From Canna indica (lineage: Eukaryota > Streptophyta > Magnoliopsida > Zingiberales > Cannaceae): a DNA stretch of 64,000 nucleotides. Of the stretch, positions 47,129 to 57,979 are shown one piece after another. The position numbers and the translations under genes are program-made. The notes beneath the pieces are model-generated. The model did no database searches, had not been told where the DNA came from, and saw only the letters and a list, made by a program, of their open reading frames with translations. The stretch's first letter is position 1, and each line of letters opens with the position of its first letter. The DNA lies in contig CP136898.1 in assembly GCA_034359265.1 (NCBI GenBank), forward strand, positions 54,735,501 through 54,799,500. Direction: 5' to 3'.

Positions 47129-48585
47129 GTGAATGTTCTGGAGTCGCTCGAGACTCAGATTTCTGGTCATTTCGAGTCGATACCCCGAAGTTCAATCCGT
47201 AGGCTTCGTTCAAGATTCTATTCGAAAAATCTTGCAATTCTTTGCAATAGTCTATAAAAAATAACTCGATTAACAACTTATCCCATCACAGTGAATGTTC
47301 TGGAGTCGCTCGAGACTCAGATTGCTGGGCGTTTCGAGCCGATACCCCGAAGTTCAATTAGTCGGCTTCGTTCAAGATTCTATTCGAAAAATCTTGCAAT
47401 TCTTTGCATTAGTCTGTCAAAAATAACTCGATTAACAACTTCTCCCATCACAGTGAATGTTCTGGAGTCGCTCGGGACTCAAATTGCTGGGCGTTTCGAG
47501 CCGATACCCCGAAGTTCAATCAGTCGGCTTCGTTCAAGATTCTATTCGAAAAATCTTCCACTTCTTTGCATCAGTCAGTCAAAAATAACTCGCTTAATAA
47601 CTTATCCCATCACAGTGAATGTTCTGGAGTCGCTCGAGACTCACATTGCTGGGCATTTTGAGTCGATACCCCGCTGTTCAATCAGTCGGCTTCGTTCAAG
47701 ATTCTATTCGAAAAATCTTGCAGTTCTTTGCATTAGTCTGTCAAAAATAACTCGATTAACAACTTCTCCCATCACAGTGAATGTTCTGGAGTCGCTCGAG
47801 ACTCAGATTTCTGGTCGTTTCGAGTCGATACCCCGAAGTTCAATCCGTAGGCTTCGTTCAAGATTCTATTCAAAAAATCTTGCAATTCTTTGCAATAGTC
47901 TATAAAAAATAACTCAATTAACAACTTCTCCCATCACAGTGAATGTTCTAGAGTCGCTCGAGACTCAGATTGCTGGGCACTTTGAGTCGATACCCCGCTG
48001 TTCAATCAGTCGGCTTCGTTCAAGATTCTATTCGAAAAATCTTGCAATTCTTTGCATTAGTCTGTCAAAAATAACTCGATTAAAAACTTCTCCCATCACA
48101 GTGAATGTTCTGGAGTCGCTCATGACTCAGATTTCTGGTCGTTTCGAGTCGATAACCCGAAGTTCAATCCGTAGGCTTCGTTCAAGATTGTATTCGAAAA
48201 ATCTTGCAATTCTTTGCAAAGTCTATAAAAAATAACTCGATTAACAACTTCTCCCATCACAGTGAATGTTCTGGAGTCGCTCGAGACTCAGATTGCTGGG
48301 CGTTTCGAGTCGATACCCCGCTGTTCAATTAGTCGGCTTCGTTCAAGATTCTATTCGAAAAATCTTGCAATTCTTTGCATTAGTCTGTCAAAAATAACTC
48401 GATTAACAACTTCTCCCATCACAGTGAATGTTCTGGAGTCGCTCGGAACTTAGATTGCTGGGCGTTCTGAGCCGATACCCCGAGGTTCAATCAGTCGGCT
48501 TCGTTCAAGATTCTATTCGAAAAATCTTGCAATTCGTTGCATTAGTCTATCAAAAATAACTCGATTAACAACTTCTCCCATCACA
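47129..48585. repeat. HOR, 1457 bp, copy 1 (9 monomers)
   Basis: The order is M2 (GGTCATTTC), M1 with GAAGTTCAATTAG, M7, M1 with GACTCACATTGC, M2, M1 with GGGCACTTTG, M2 with CTCATGACTC, M1, and an M6 derivative. The M2 ending at 48261 lacks one base (GCAAAGTC), which makes the HOR one short of 9 x 162. ACTCAATTAAC and ATAACCCGAAG are further markers. Confidence 0.92.
48211..48225. other. 1-bp deletion (GCAAAGTC)
   Basis: An M2 unit reads GCAAAGTCTATAAA instead of GCAATAGTCTATAAA. The same deletion is present at 49671-49685 in the next 1457-bp copy, so it predates the duplication. These are the first length changes other than +2 seen from the left end. Confidence 0.9.
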
Positions 48586-50042
48586 GTGAATGTTCTGGAG
48601 TCGCTCGAGACTCAGATTTCTGGTCATTTCGAGTCGATACCCCGAAGTTCAATCCGTAGGCTTCGTTCAAGATTCTATTCGAAAAATCTTGCAATTCTTT
48701 GCAATAGTCTATAAAAAATAACTCGATTAACAACTTATCCCATCACAGTGAATGTTCTGGAGTCGCTCGAGACTCAGATTGCTGGGCGTTTCGAGCCGAT
48801 ACCCCGAAGTTCAATTAGTCGGCTTCGTTCAAGATTCTATTCGAAAAATCTTGCAATTCTTTGCATTAGTCTGTCAAAAATAACTCGATTAACAACTTCT
48901 CCCATCACAGTGAATGTTCTGGAGTCGCTCGGGACTCAAATTGCTGGGCGTTTCGAGCCGATACCCCGAAGTTCAATCAGTCGGCTTCGTTCAAGATTCT
49001 ATTCGAAAAATCTTCCACTTCTTTGCATCAGTCAGTCAAAAATAACTCGCTTAATAACTTATCCCATCACAGTGAATGTTCTGGAGTCGCTCGAGACTCA
49101 CATTGCTGGGCATTTTGAGTCGATACCCCGCTGTTCAATCAGTCGGCTTCGTTCAAGATTCTATTCGAAAAATCTTGCAATTCTTTGCATTAGTCTGTCA
49201 AAAATAACTCGATTAACAACTTCTCCCATCACAGTGAATGTTCTGGAGTCGCTCGAGACTCAGATTTCTGGTCGTTTCGAGTCGATACCCCGAAGTTCAA
49301 TCCGTAGGCTTCGTTCAAGATTCTATTCAAAAAATCTTGCAATTCTTTGCAATAGTCTATAAAAAATAACTCAATTAACAACTTCTCCCATCACAGTGAA
49401 TGTTCTAGAGTCGCTCGAGACTCAGATTGCTGGGCACTTTGAGTCGATACCCCGCTGTTCAATCAGTCGGCTTCGTTCAAGATTCTATTCGAAAAATCTT
49501 GCAATTCTTTGCATTAGTCTGTCAAAAATAACTCGATTAAAAACTTCTCCCATCACAGTGAATGTTCTGGAGTCGCTCATGACTCAGATTTCTGGTCGTT
49601 TCGAGTCGATAACCCGAAGTTCAATCCGTAGGCTTCGTTCAAGATTGTATTCGAAAAATCTTGCAATTCTTTGCAAAGTCTATAAAAAATAACTCGATTA
49701 ACAACTTCTCCCATCACAGTGAATGTTCTGGAGTCGCTCGAGACTCAGATTGCTGGGCGTTTCGAGTCGATACCCCGCTGTTCAATTAGTCGGCTTCGTT
49801 CAAGATTCTATTCGAAAAATCTTGCAATTCTTTGCATTAGTCTGTCAAAAATAACTCGATTAACAACTTCTCCCATCACAGTGAATGTTCTGGAGTCGCT
49901 CGGAACTTAGATTGCTGGGCGTTCTGAGCCGATACCCCGAGGTTCAATCAGTCGGCTTCGTTCAAGATTCTATTCGAAAAATCTTGCAATTCGTTGCATT
50001 AGTCTATCAAAAATAACTCGATTAACAACTTCTCCCATCACA
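48586..50042. repeat. HOR, 1457 bp, copy 2
   Basis: This is a tandem copy of 47129-48585, including the 1-bp deletion (GCAAAGTC near 49677), GATAACCCG and CTCGGAACTTAG. The one difference I noticed is TTGCAATTC here against TTGCAGTTC near 47720 in copy 1. The deletion arose before the duplication. Confidence 0.92.
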
Positions 50043-50060
50043 ATGAATGTTCTGGAGTCG

Positions 50061-50070
50061 CTCGGGATCA
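50061..50070. other. 1-bp deletion in M7 (GGGATCAAA)
   Basis: An M7 unit reads CTCGGGATCAAA where others read CTCGGGACTCAAA, making it 161 bp long. The upstream base is also changed (AATGAATG for GTGAATG at 50043). Confidence 0.9.
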
Positions 50071-50980
50071 AATTGCTGGGCGTTTCGAGCCGATACCCCG
50101 AAGTTCAATCAATCGGCTTCGTTCAAGATTCTATTCGAAAAATCTTCCACTTCTTTGCATCAGTCAGTCAAAAATAACACGATTAACAACTTATCCCATC
50201 ACAGTGAATGTTCTGGAGTCGCTCGAGACTCAGATTGCTGGGCGTTTCGAGTCGATACCCCGCTGTTCAATCAGTCGGCTTCGTTCAAGATTCTATTCGA
50301 AAAATCTTGCAATTCTTTGCATTAGTTTGTCAAAAATAACTCGATTAACAATTTCTCCCATCACAGTGAATGTTCTTGAGTCGCTAGTGACTCAGATTTC
50401 TGGTCGTTTCGAGTCGATACCCCGAAGTTCAATCCGTAGGCTTCGTTCAAGATTCTATTCGAAAAATCTTGCAATTCTTTGCAATTGTCTATAAAAAATA
50501 ACTCGATTAACAACTTTTCCCATCACAGTGAATGTTCTGGAGTCGCTCGAGACTCAGATTGCTGGGCGTTTCGAGTCGATACCCCGCTGTTCAATCAGTC
50601 GGCTTCGTTCAAGATTCTATTCAAAAAATCTTGCAATTCTTTGCATTAGTCTATCAAAAATAACTCGATTAACAACTTCTCCCATCACAGTGAATGTTCT
50701 GGAGTCGCTCGAGACTCAGATTTCTGGTCGTTTCGAGTCGATACCCCGAAGTTCAATCCGTAGGCTTCGTTCAAGATTCTATTCGAAAAATCTTGCAATT
50801 CTTCGCAATAGTCTATAAAAAATAACTCGATTAACAACTTCTCCCATCACAGTGAATGTTCTGGAGTCGCTCGAGACTCAGATTGCTGGGCGTTTTGAGT
50901 CGATACCCCGCTGTTCAATCAGTCGGCTTCGTTCAAGATTCTATTCAAAAAATCTTGCAATTATTTGCATTAGTCTGTCA

Positions 50981-50995
50981 AAAATAACTTCTCCC
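50981..50995. other. 12-bp deletion in M1
   Basis: The unit at 50852 reads AAAATAACTTCTCCC, missing TCGATTAACAAC. AAC or TAAC sequence on both sides of the lost segment would give 3 bp of microhomology. The affected M1-M9 dimer is 312 bp instead of 324. The frame is preserved because 12 is a multiple of 3. Confidence 0.9.
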
Positions 50996-53107
50996 ATCAC
51001 AGTGAATGTTCTGGAGTCGCTCGTGACTCAGATTTCTGGTCGTTACGAGTCGATACCCCGACGTTCAATGCATAGGCTTCGTTCAAGATTCTATTCGAAA
51101 AATCTTGCAATTCTTTGCAATTGTCTATAAAAAATAACTCGATTAACAACTTCTCCCATCACAGTGAATGTTCTGGAGTCGCTCGAGAGTCAGATAGCTG
51201 GGCGTTTCGAGTCGATACCCCGCTGTTCAATCAGTCGGCTTCGTTCAAGATTCTATTCGAAAAATCTTGCAATTCTTTGCATTAGTCTATCAAAAATAAC
51301 TCGATTAACAACTTCTCCCATCACAGTGAATGTTTTGGAGTCGCTCGAGACTCAGATTTCTGGTCGTTTCGAGTCGATACCCCGAAGTTCAATCCGTAGG
51401 CTTCGTTCAAGATTCTATTCAAAAAATCTTGCAATTCTTTGCAATAGTCTATAAAAAATAACTCAATTAACAACTTCTCCCATCACAGTGAATGTTCTAG
51501 AGTCGCTCGAGACTCAGGTTGCTGGGCATTTTGAGTCGATACCCCGCTGTTCAATCAGTCGGCTTCGTTCAAGATTCTATTCGAAAAATCTTGCAATTCT
51601 TTGCATTAGTCTGTCAAAAATAACTCGATTAACAACTTCTCCCATCACAGTGAATGTTCTGGAGTCGCTCGTGACTCAGATTTCTGGTCGTTTCGAGTCG
51701 ATACCCCGAAGTTCAATCCGTAGGCTTCGTTCAAGATTGTATTCGAAAAATCTTGCAATTCTTTGCAATAGTCTATAAAAAATAACTCGATTAACAACTT
51801 CTCCCATCACAGTGAATGTTCTGGAGTCGCTCGAGACTCAGATTGCTGGGCGTTTCGAGTCGATACCCCGCTGTTCAATTAGTCGGCTTCGTTCAAGATT
51901 CTATTCGAAAAATCTTGCAATTCTTTGCATTAGTCTGTCAAAAATAACTCGATTAACAACTTCTCCCATCACAGTGAATGTTCTGGAGTCGCTCGGGACT
52001 CAGATTGCTGGGCGTTCTGAGCCGATACCCCGAGGTTCAATCAGTCGGATTCGTTCAAGATTCTATTCGAAAAATCTTGCAATTCGTTGCATTAGTCTAT
52101 CAAAAATAACTCGATTAACAACTTCTCCCATCACAGTGAATGTTCTGGAGTCGCTCGGGACTCAAATTGCTGGGCGTTTCGAGCCGATACCCCGAAGTTC
52201 AATCAGTCGGCTTCGTTCAAGATTCTATTCGAAAAATCTTCCACTTCTTTGCATCAGTCAGTCAAAAATAACTCGATTAACAACTTATCCCATCACAGTG
52301 AATGTTCTGGAGTCGCTCGAGACTCAGATTGCTGGGCGTTTCGAGTCGATACCCCGCTGTTCAATCAGTCGGCTTCGTTCAAGATTCTATTCGAAAAATC
52401 TTGCAATTCTTTGCATTAGTTTGTCAAAAATAACTCGATTAACAACTTCTCCCATCACAGTGAATGTTCTGGAGTCACTCGTGACTCAGATTTCTGGTCG
52501 TTTCGAGTCGATACCCCGAAGTTCAATCCGTAGGCTTCGTTCAAGATTCTATTCGAAAAATCTTGAAATTCTTTGCAATTGTCTATAAAAAATAACTCGA
52601 TTAACAACTTCTCCCATCACAGTGAATGTTCTGGAGTCGCTCGAGACTCAGATTGCTGGGCGTTTCGAGTCGATACCCCTCTGTTCAATTAGTCAGCTTC
52701 GTTCAAGATTCTATTCGAAAAATCTTGCAATTCTTTGCATTAGACTATCAAAAATAACTCGATTAACAACTTCTCCCATCACAGTGAATGTTCTGGAGTC
52801 GCTCGAGACTCAGATTTCTGGTCGTTTCGAGTCGATACCCCGAAGTTCAATCCGTAGGCTTCGTTCAAGATTCTATTCGAAAAATCTTGCAATTCTTTGC
52901 AATAGTCTATAAAAAATAACTCGATTAACAACTTCTCCCATCACAGTGAATGTTCTGGAGTCGCTCGAGACTCAGATTGCTGGGCATTTTGAGTCGATAC
53001 CCCGCTGTTCAATCAGTCGGCTTCGTTCAAGATTCTATTCGAAAAATCTTGCAATTCTTTGCATTAGTTTGTCAAAAATAACTCGATTAACAACTTCACC
53101 CATCACA

Positions 53108-53269
53108 GTGAATGTTCTGGAGTCGCTCGTGACTCAGATTTCTGGTCGTTTCGAGTCGATACCCCGAAGTTCAATCAGTCGGCTTCGTTCAAGATTCTAT
53201 TCGAAAAATCTTGCAATTCTTTGCATTAGTCTATCAAAAATAACTCGTTTAACAACTTCTCCCATCACA
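53108..53269 (+). repeat. M2/M1 reciprocal hybrid monomer
   Basis: The 5' part is M2 (TTTCTGGTC, GAAGTTC) and from CAATCAGTCGG onward it is M1 (CATTAGTC). The switch lies between positions 61 and 70, so it is the reciprocal arrangement of the 24903 hybrid, with an exchange point slightly upstream of the core. Its 3' end has CTCGTTTAAC. Confidence 0.88.
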
Positions 53270-53431
53270 GTGAATGTTCTGGAGTCGCTCGAGACTCAGA
53301 TTTCTGGTCGTTTCGAGTCGATACCCCGAAGTTCAATCCGTAGGCTTCGTTCAAGATTCTATTCGAAAAATCTTGCAATTCTTTGCAATAGTCTATAAAA
53401 AATAACTCGATTAACAACTTCTCCCATCACA

Positions 53432-54731
53432 GTGAATGTTCTGGAGTTGCTTGAGACACAGATTTCTGGTCGTTTCGAGCCGATACCCCGAAGTTCAATC
53501 CGTAGGCTTCGTTCAAGATTCTATTCGAAAAATCTTGCAATTCTTTGCAATATAGTCTGTAAAAAATAACTCGATTAACAACTTCTCCCATCACAGTGAA
53601 TGTTCTGGAGTCGCTCGGGACTCAGATTGCTGGGCGTTCTGAGCCGATACCCCGAGGTTCAATCTGTCGGCTTCGTTCAAGTTTCTATTCGAAAAATCCT
53701 GCAATTCTTTGCATCAGTCAGTCAAAAATAACTCGATTAACAACTTATCCCATCACAGTGAATGTTCTGGAGTCGGACGGGACTCAGATTGCTGGGCGTT
53801 TCAAGCCGATACCCCGAGGTTCAATCAGTCGGCTTCGTTCAAGATTCTATTCAAAAAATCTTGCAATTCGTTGCATTAGTCTATCAAAAATAACTCGATT
53901 AACAACTTCTCCCATCACAGTGAATGTTCTGGAGTCGCTCGGGACTCAAATTGCTGGGCGTTTCGAGTCGATACCCCGAAGTTCAATCAGTCGGCTTCGT
54001 TCAAGATTCTATTCGAAAAATCTTCCACTTCTTTGCATCAGTCAGTCAAAAATAACTCGATTAACAACTTATCCCATCACAGTGAATGTTCTGGAGTCGC
54101 TCGAGACTCAGATTGCTGGGCGTTTCGAGTCGATACCCCGCTGTTCAATCAGTCGGCTTCGTTCAAGATTCTATTCGAAAAATCTTGCAATTCTTTGCAT
54201 TAGTCTATCAAAAATAACTCGATTAACAACTTCTCCCATCACAGTGAATGTTCTGGAGTCGCTCGAGACTCAAATTGCTGGGCGTTTCGAGCCGATACCC
54301 CGAAGTTCAATCAGTCGGCTTCGTTCAAGATTCTATTCGAAAAATCTTCCACTTCTTTGCATCAGTCAGTCAAAAATAACTCGATTAACAACTTATCCCA
54401 TCACAGTGAATGTTCTGGAGTCGCTCGAGACTCAGATTGCTGGGCGTTTCGAGTCGATACCCCGCTGTTCAATCAGTCGGATTCGTTCAAGATTCTATTC
54501 GAAAAATCTTGCAATTCTTTGCATTAGTCTATCAAAAATAACTCGATTAACAACTTCTCCCACCACAGTGAATGTTCTGGAGTCGCTTGAGACACAGATT
54601 TCTGGTCGTTTCGAGCCGATACCCCGAAGTTCAATTCGTAGGCTTCGTTCAAGATTCTATTCGAAAAATCTTGCAATTCTTTGCAATATAGTCTGTAAAA
54701 AATAACTCGATTAACAACTTCTCCCATCACA
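53432..54731. repeat. M3 plus M6-M10-M7 block (1300 bp)
   Basis: An M3 with GGAGTTGCTTGAG is followed by an M6 derivative (TCCTGCAATTC, CATCAGTCAGTC), M10, M7, M1, M7, M1 and M3. The M7-M1 pair is repeated (53920-54243 against 54244-54567). Its second M7 starts with CTCGAGACTCAA, showing an M1-type front. The second M1 has AGTCGGATTCG. Confidence 0.88.
53758..53919 (+). repeat. Monomer class M10, first copy
   Basis: This 162-bp class has GAGTCGGACGGGACTC, GTTTCAAGCCG, GAGGTTCAATCAG and AATTCGTTGC. It is probably an M6 derivative with a new 5' end. Four copies are present, at 53758, 54894, 58142 and 62647, all in the right-hand 10 kb and each preceded by a CATCAGTCAGTC or CATCAGTTAGTC monomer ending TTATCCC. 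Confidence 0.88.
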
Positions 54732-57700
54732 GTGAATGTTCTGGAGTCGCTCGGGACTCAGATTGCTGGGCGTTCTGAGCCGATACCCCGAGGTTCAATC
54801 AGTCAGCTTCGTTCAAGATTCTATTCGAAAAATCCTGCAATTCTGTGCATCAGTTAGTCAAAAATAACTCGATTAACAACTTATCCCATCACAGTGAATG
54901 TTCTGGAGTCGGACGGGACTCAGATTGCTGGGCGTTTCAAGCCGATACCCCGAGGTTCAATCAGTCGGCTTCGTTCAAGATTCTATTCGAAAAATCTTGC
55001 AATTCGTTGCATTAGTCTATCAAAAATAACTCGATTAACAACTTCTCCCATCACAGTGAATGTTCTGGAGTCGCTCGGGACTCAAATTGCTGGGTGTTTC
55101 GAGCCGATACCCCGAAGTTCAATCAGTCAGCTTCGTTCAAGATTCTATTCGAAAAATATTCCACTTCTTTGCATCAGTCAGTCAAAAATAACTCGATTAA
55201 CAACTTATCCCATCACAGTGAATGTTCTGGAGTCGCTCGAGACTCAGATTGCTGGGCGTTTCGAGTCGATACCCCGCTGTTCAATCAGTCGGATTCGTTC
55301 AAGATTCTATTCGAAAAATCTTGCAATTCTTTGCATTAGTCTATCAAAAATAACTCGATTAACAACTTCTCCCATCACAGTGAATGTTCTGGAGTCGCTC
55401 GAGACTCAGATTTCTGGTCGTTTCGAGTCGATACCCCGAAGTTCAATCCGTAGGCTTCGTTCAAGATTCTATTCGAAAAATCTTGCAATTCTTCGCAATA
55501 GTCTATAAAAAATAACTCGATTAACAACTTCTCCCATCACAGTGAATGTTCTGGAGTCGCTCGAGACTCAGATTACTGGGCGTTTTGAGTCGATACCCCG
55601 CTGTTCAATCAGTCGGCTTCATTCAAGATTCTATTCGAAAAATCTTGCAATTCTTTGCATTAGTCTGTCAAAAATAACTCGATTAACAACTTCTCCCATC
55701 ACAGTGAATGTTCTGGAGTCGCTCGTGACTCAGATTTCTGGTCGTTTTGAGTGGATACCCCACTGTTCAATCAGTCGGCTTCGTTCAAGATTCTATTCGA
55801 AAAATCTTGCAATTCTTTGCATTAGTCTGTCAAAAATAACTCGATTAACAACTTCTCCCATCACAGTGAATGTTCTGGAGTCGCTCGTGACTCAGATTTC
55901 TGGTCGTTTCGAGTCGATACCCCGAAGTTCAATCCGTAGGCTTCGTTCAAGATTCTATTCGAAAAATCTTGCAATTCTTTGCAATAGTCTATAAAAAATA
56001 ACTCGATTAACAACTTCTCCCATCACAGTGAATGTTCTGCAGTCGCTCGAGACTCAGATTGCTGGGCGTTTCGAGTCGATACCCCGCTGTTCAATCAGTC
56101 GGCTTCGTTCAAGATTCTATTCGAAAAATCTTGCAATTCTTTGCATTAGTCTGTCAAAAATAACTCGATTAACAACTTCTCCCATCACAGTGAATGTTCT
56201 GGAGTCGCTTGAGACACAGATTTCTGGTCGTTTCGAGCCGATACCCCGAAGTTCAATCCGTAGGCTTCGTTCAAGATTCTATTCGAAAAATCTTGCAATT
56301 CTTTGCAATATAGTCTGTAAAAAATAACTCGATTAACAACTTCTCCCATCACAGTGAATGTTCTGGAGTCGCTCGGGATTCAGATTGCTGGGCGTTTCGA
56401 GTCGATACCCCGCTGTTCAATCAGTCGGCTTCGTTCAAGATTCTATTCGAAAAATCTTGCAATTCTTTGCATTAGTCTGTCAAAAATAACTCGATTAACA
56501 ACTTCTCCCATCACAGTGAATGTTCTGGAGTCGCTTGAGACACAGATTTCTGGTCGTTTCGAGCCGATACCCCGAAGTTCAATCCGTAGGCTTCGTTCAA
56601 GATTCTATTCGAAAAATCTTGCAATTCTTTGCAATATAGTCTGTAAAAAATAACTCGATTAACAACTTCTCCCATCACAGTGAATGTTCTGGAGTCGCTC
56701 GGGATTCAGATTGCTGGGCGTTTCGAGTCGATACCCCGCTGTTCAATCAGTCGGCTTCGTTCAAGATTCTATTCGAAAAATCTTGCAATTCTTTGCATTA
56801 GTTTGTCAAAAATAACTCGATTAACAACTTCTCCCATCATAGTGAATGTTCTGGAGTCGCTCGGGACTCAGATTGCTGGGCATTTCGAGTCGATACCCCG
56901 CTGTTCAATCAGTCGGCTTCGTTCAAGATTCTATTCGGAAAATCTTGCAATTCTTTGCAATAGTCTATAAAAAATAACTCGATTAACAACTTATCCCATC
57001 ACAGTGAATGTTCTGGAGTCGCTCGAGACTCAGATTGTTGGGCATTTCGAGTCGATACCCCGCTGTTCAATCAGTCGGCTTCGTTCAAGATTCTATTCGA
57101 AAAATCTTGCAATTCTTTGCATTAGTCTATCAAAAATAACTCGATTAACAACTTCTTCCATCACAGTGAATGTTCTGGAGTCGCTTGAGACACAGATTTC
57201 TGGTCGTTTCGAGCCGATACCCCGAAGTTCAATCCGTAGGCTTCGTTCAAGATTCTATTCGAAAAATCTTGCAATTCTTTGCAATATAGTCTGTAAAAAA
57301 TAACTCGATTAACAACTTCTCCCATCACAGTGAATGTTCTGGACTCGCTCGGGACTCAGATTGCTGGGCGTTTCGAATCGATACCCCGCTGTTCAATCAG
57401 TCGGCTTCGTTCAAGATTCTATTCGAAAAATCTTGCAATTCTTTGCATTAGTTTGTCAAAAATAACTCGATTAACAACTTCTCCCATCATAGTGAATGTT
57501 CTGGAGTCGCTCGGGACTTAGATTGCTGGGCATTTCGAGTCGATACCCCGCTGTTCAATCAGTCGGCTTCGTTCAAGATTCTATTCGAAAAATCTTGCAA
57601 TTCTTTGCAATAGTCTATAAAAAATAACTCGATTAACAACTTCTCCCATCACAGTGAATGTTCTGGAGTCGCTCGAGACTCAGATTGCTGGGCGTTTCGA

Positions 57701-57979
57701 GTCGATACCCCGCTGTTCAATCAGTCGGCTTCGTTCAAGATTCTATTCGAAAAATCTTGCAATTCTTTGCATTAGTCTATCAAAAATAACTCGATTAACA
57801 ACTTCTCCCACCACAGTGAATGTTCTGGAGTCGCTTGAGACACAGATTTCTGGTCGTTTCGAGCCGATACCCCGAAGTTCAATCCGTAGGCTTCGTTCAA
57901 GATTCTATTCGAAAAATCTTGCAATTCTTTGCAATATAGTCTGTAAAAAATAACTCGATTAACAACTTCTCCCATCACA
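54732..57979. repeat. HOR, 3248 bp (20 monomers)
   Basis: M6 derivative, M10, M7, M1, M2, then M1-M11-M2, then six pairs that alternate M1-M3 with M1/hybrid pairs. Markers are AATATTCC in the M7, TTCTTCGCAATAG in the first M2, TTCTGCAGTCG at 56028, GGGATTCAG in three M1 units and GGACTCGC at 57330. The first ten monomers recur at 57980 after 3248 bp. Confidence 0.88.
55704..55865 (+). repeat. Monomer class M11, first copy
   Basis: This 162-bp class joins an M2-like 5' part (CTCGTGACTCAGATTTCTGG) to an M1-like 3' part, with private changes GAGTGGATACCCCACTG. Three copies, at 55704, 58952 and 60412, each sit in the same M1-M11-M2 trimer, so the trimer has been copied as a unit. Confidence 0.88.

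Larger units (their letters stand above)
50043..53431. repeat. Mixed block with weak HOR order
   Basis: M7 (161 bp), then M1-M2 dimers, one M1-M9 with a 12-bp deletion, M1-M6-M7-M1-M2 (51812-52621), M1-M2 and an M1-hybrid-M2 trimer (52946-53431). I saw no internal copy of the block. The pentamer at 51812 echoes the 2920-bp HOR start but with the later M6 derivative. The unit at 53108 has an M2-like front and an M1-like back. Confidence 0.85.
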
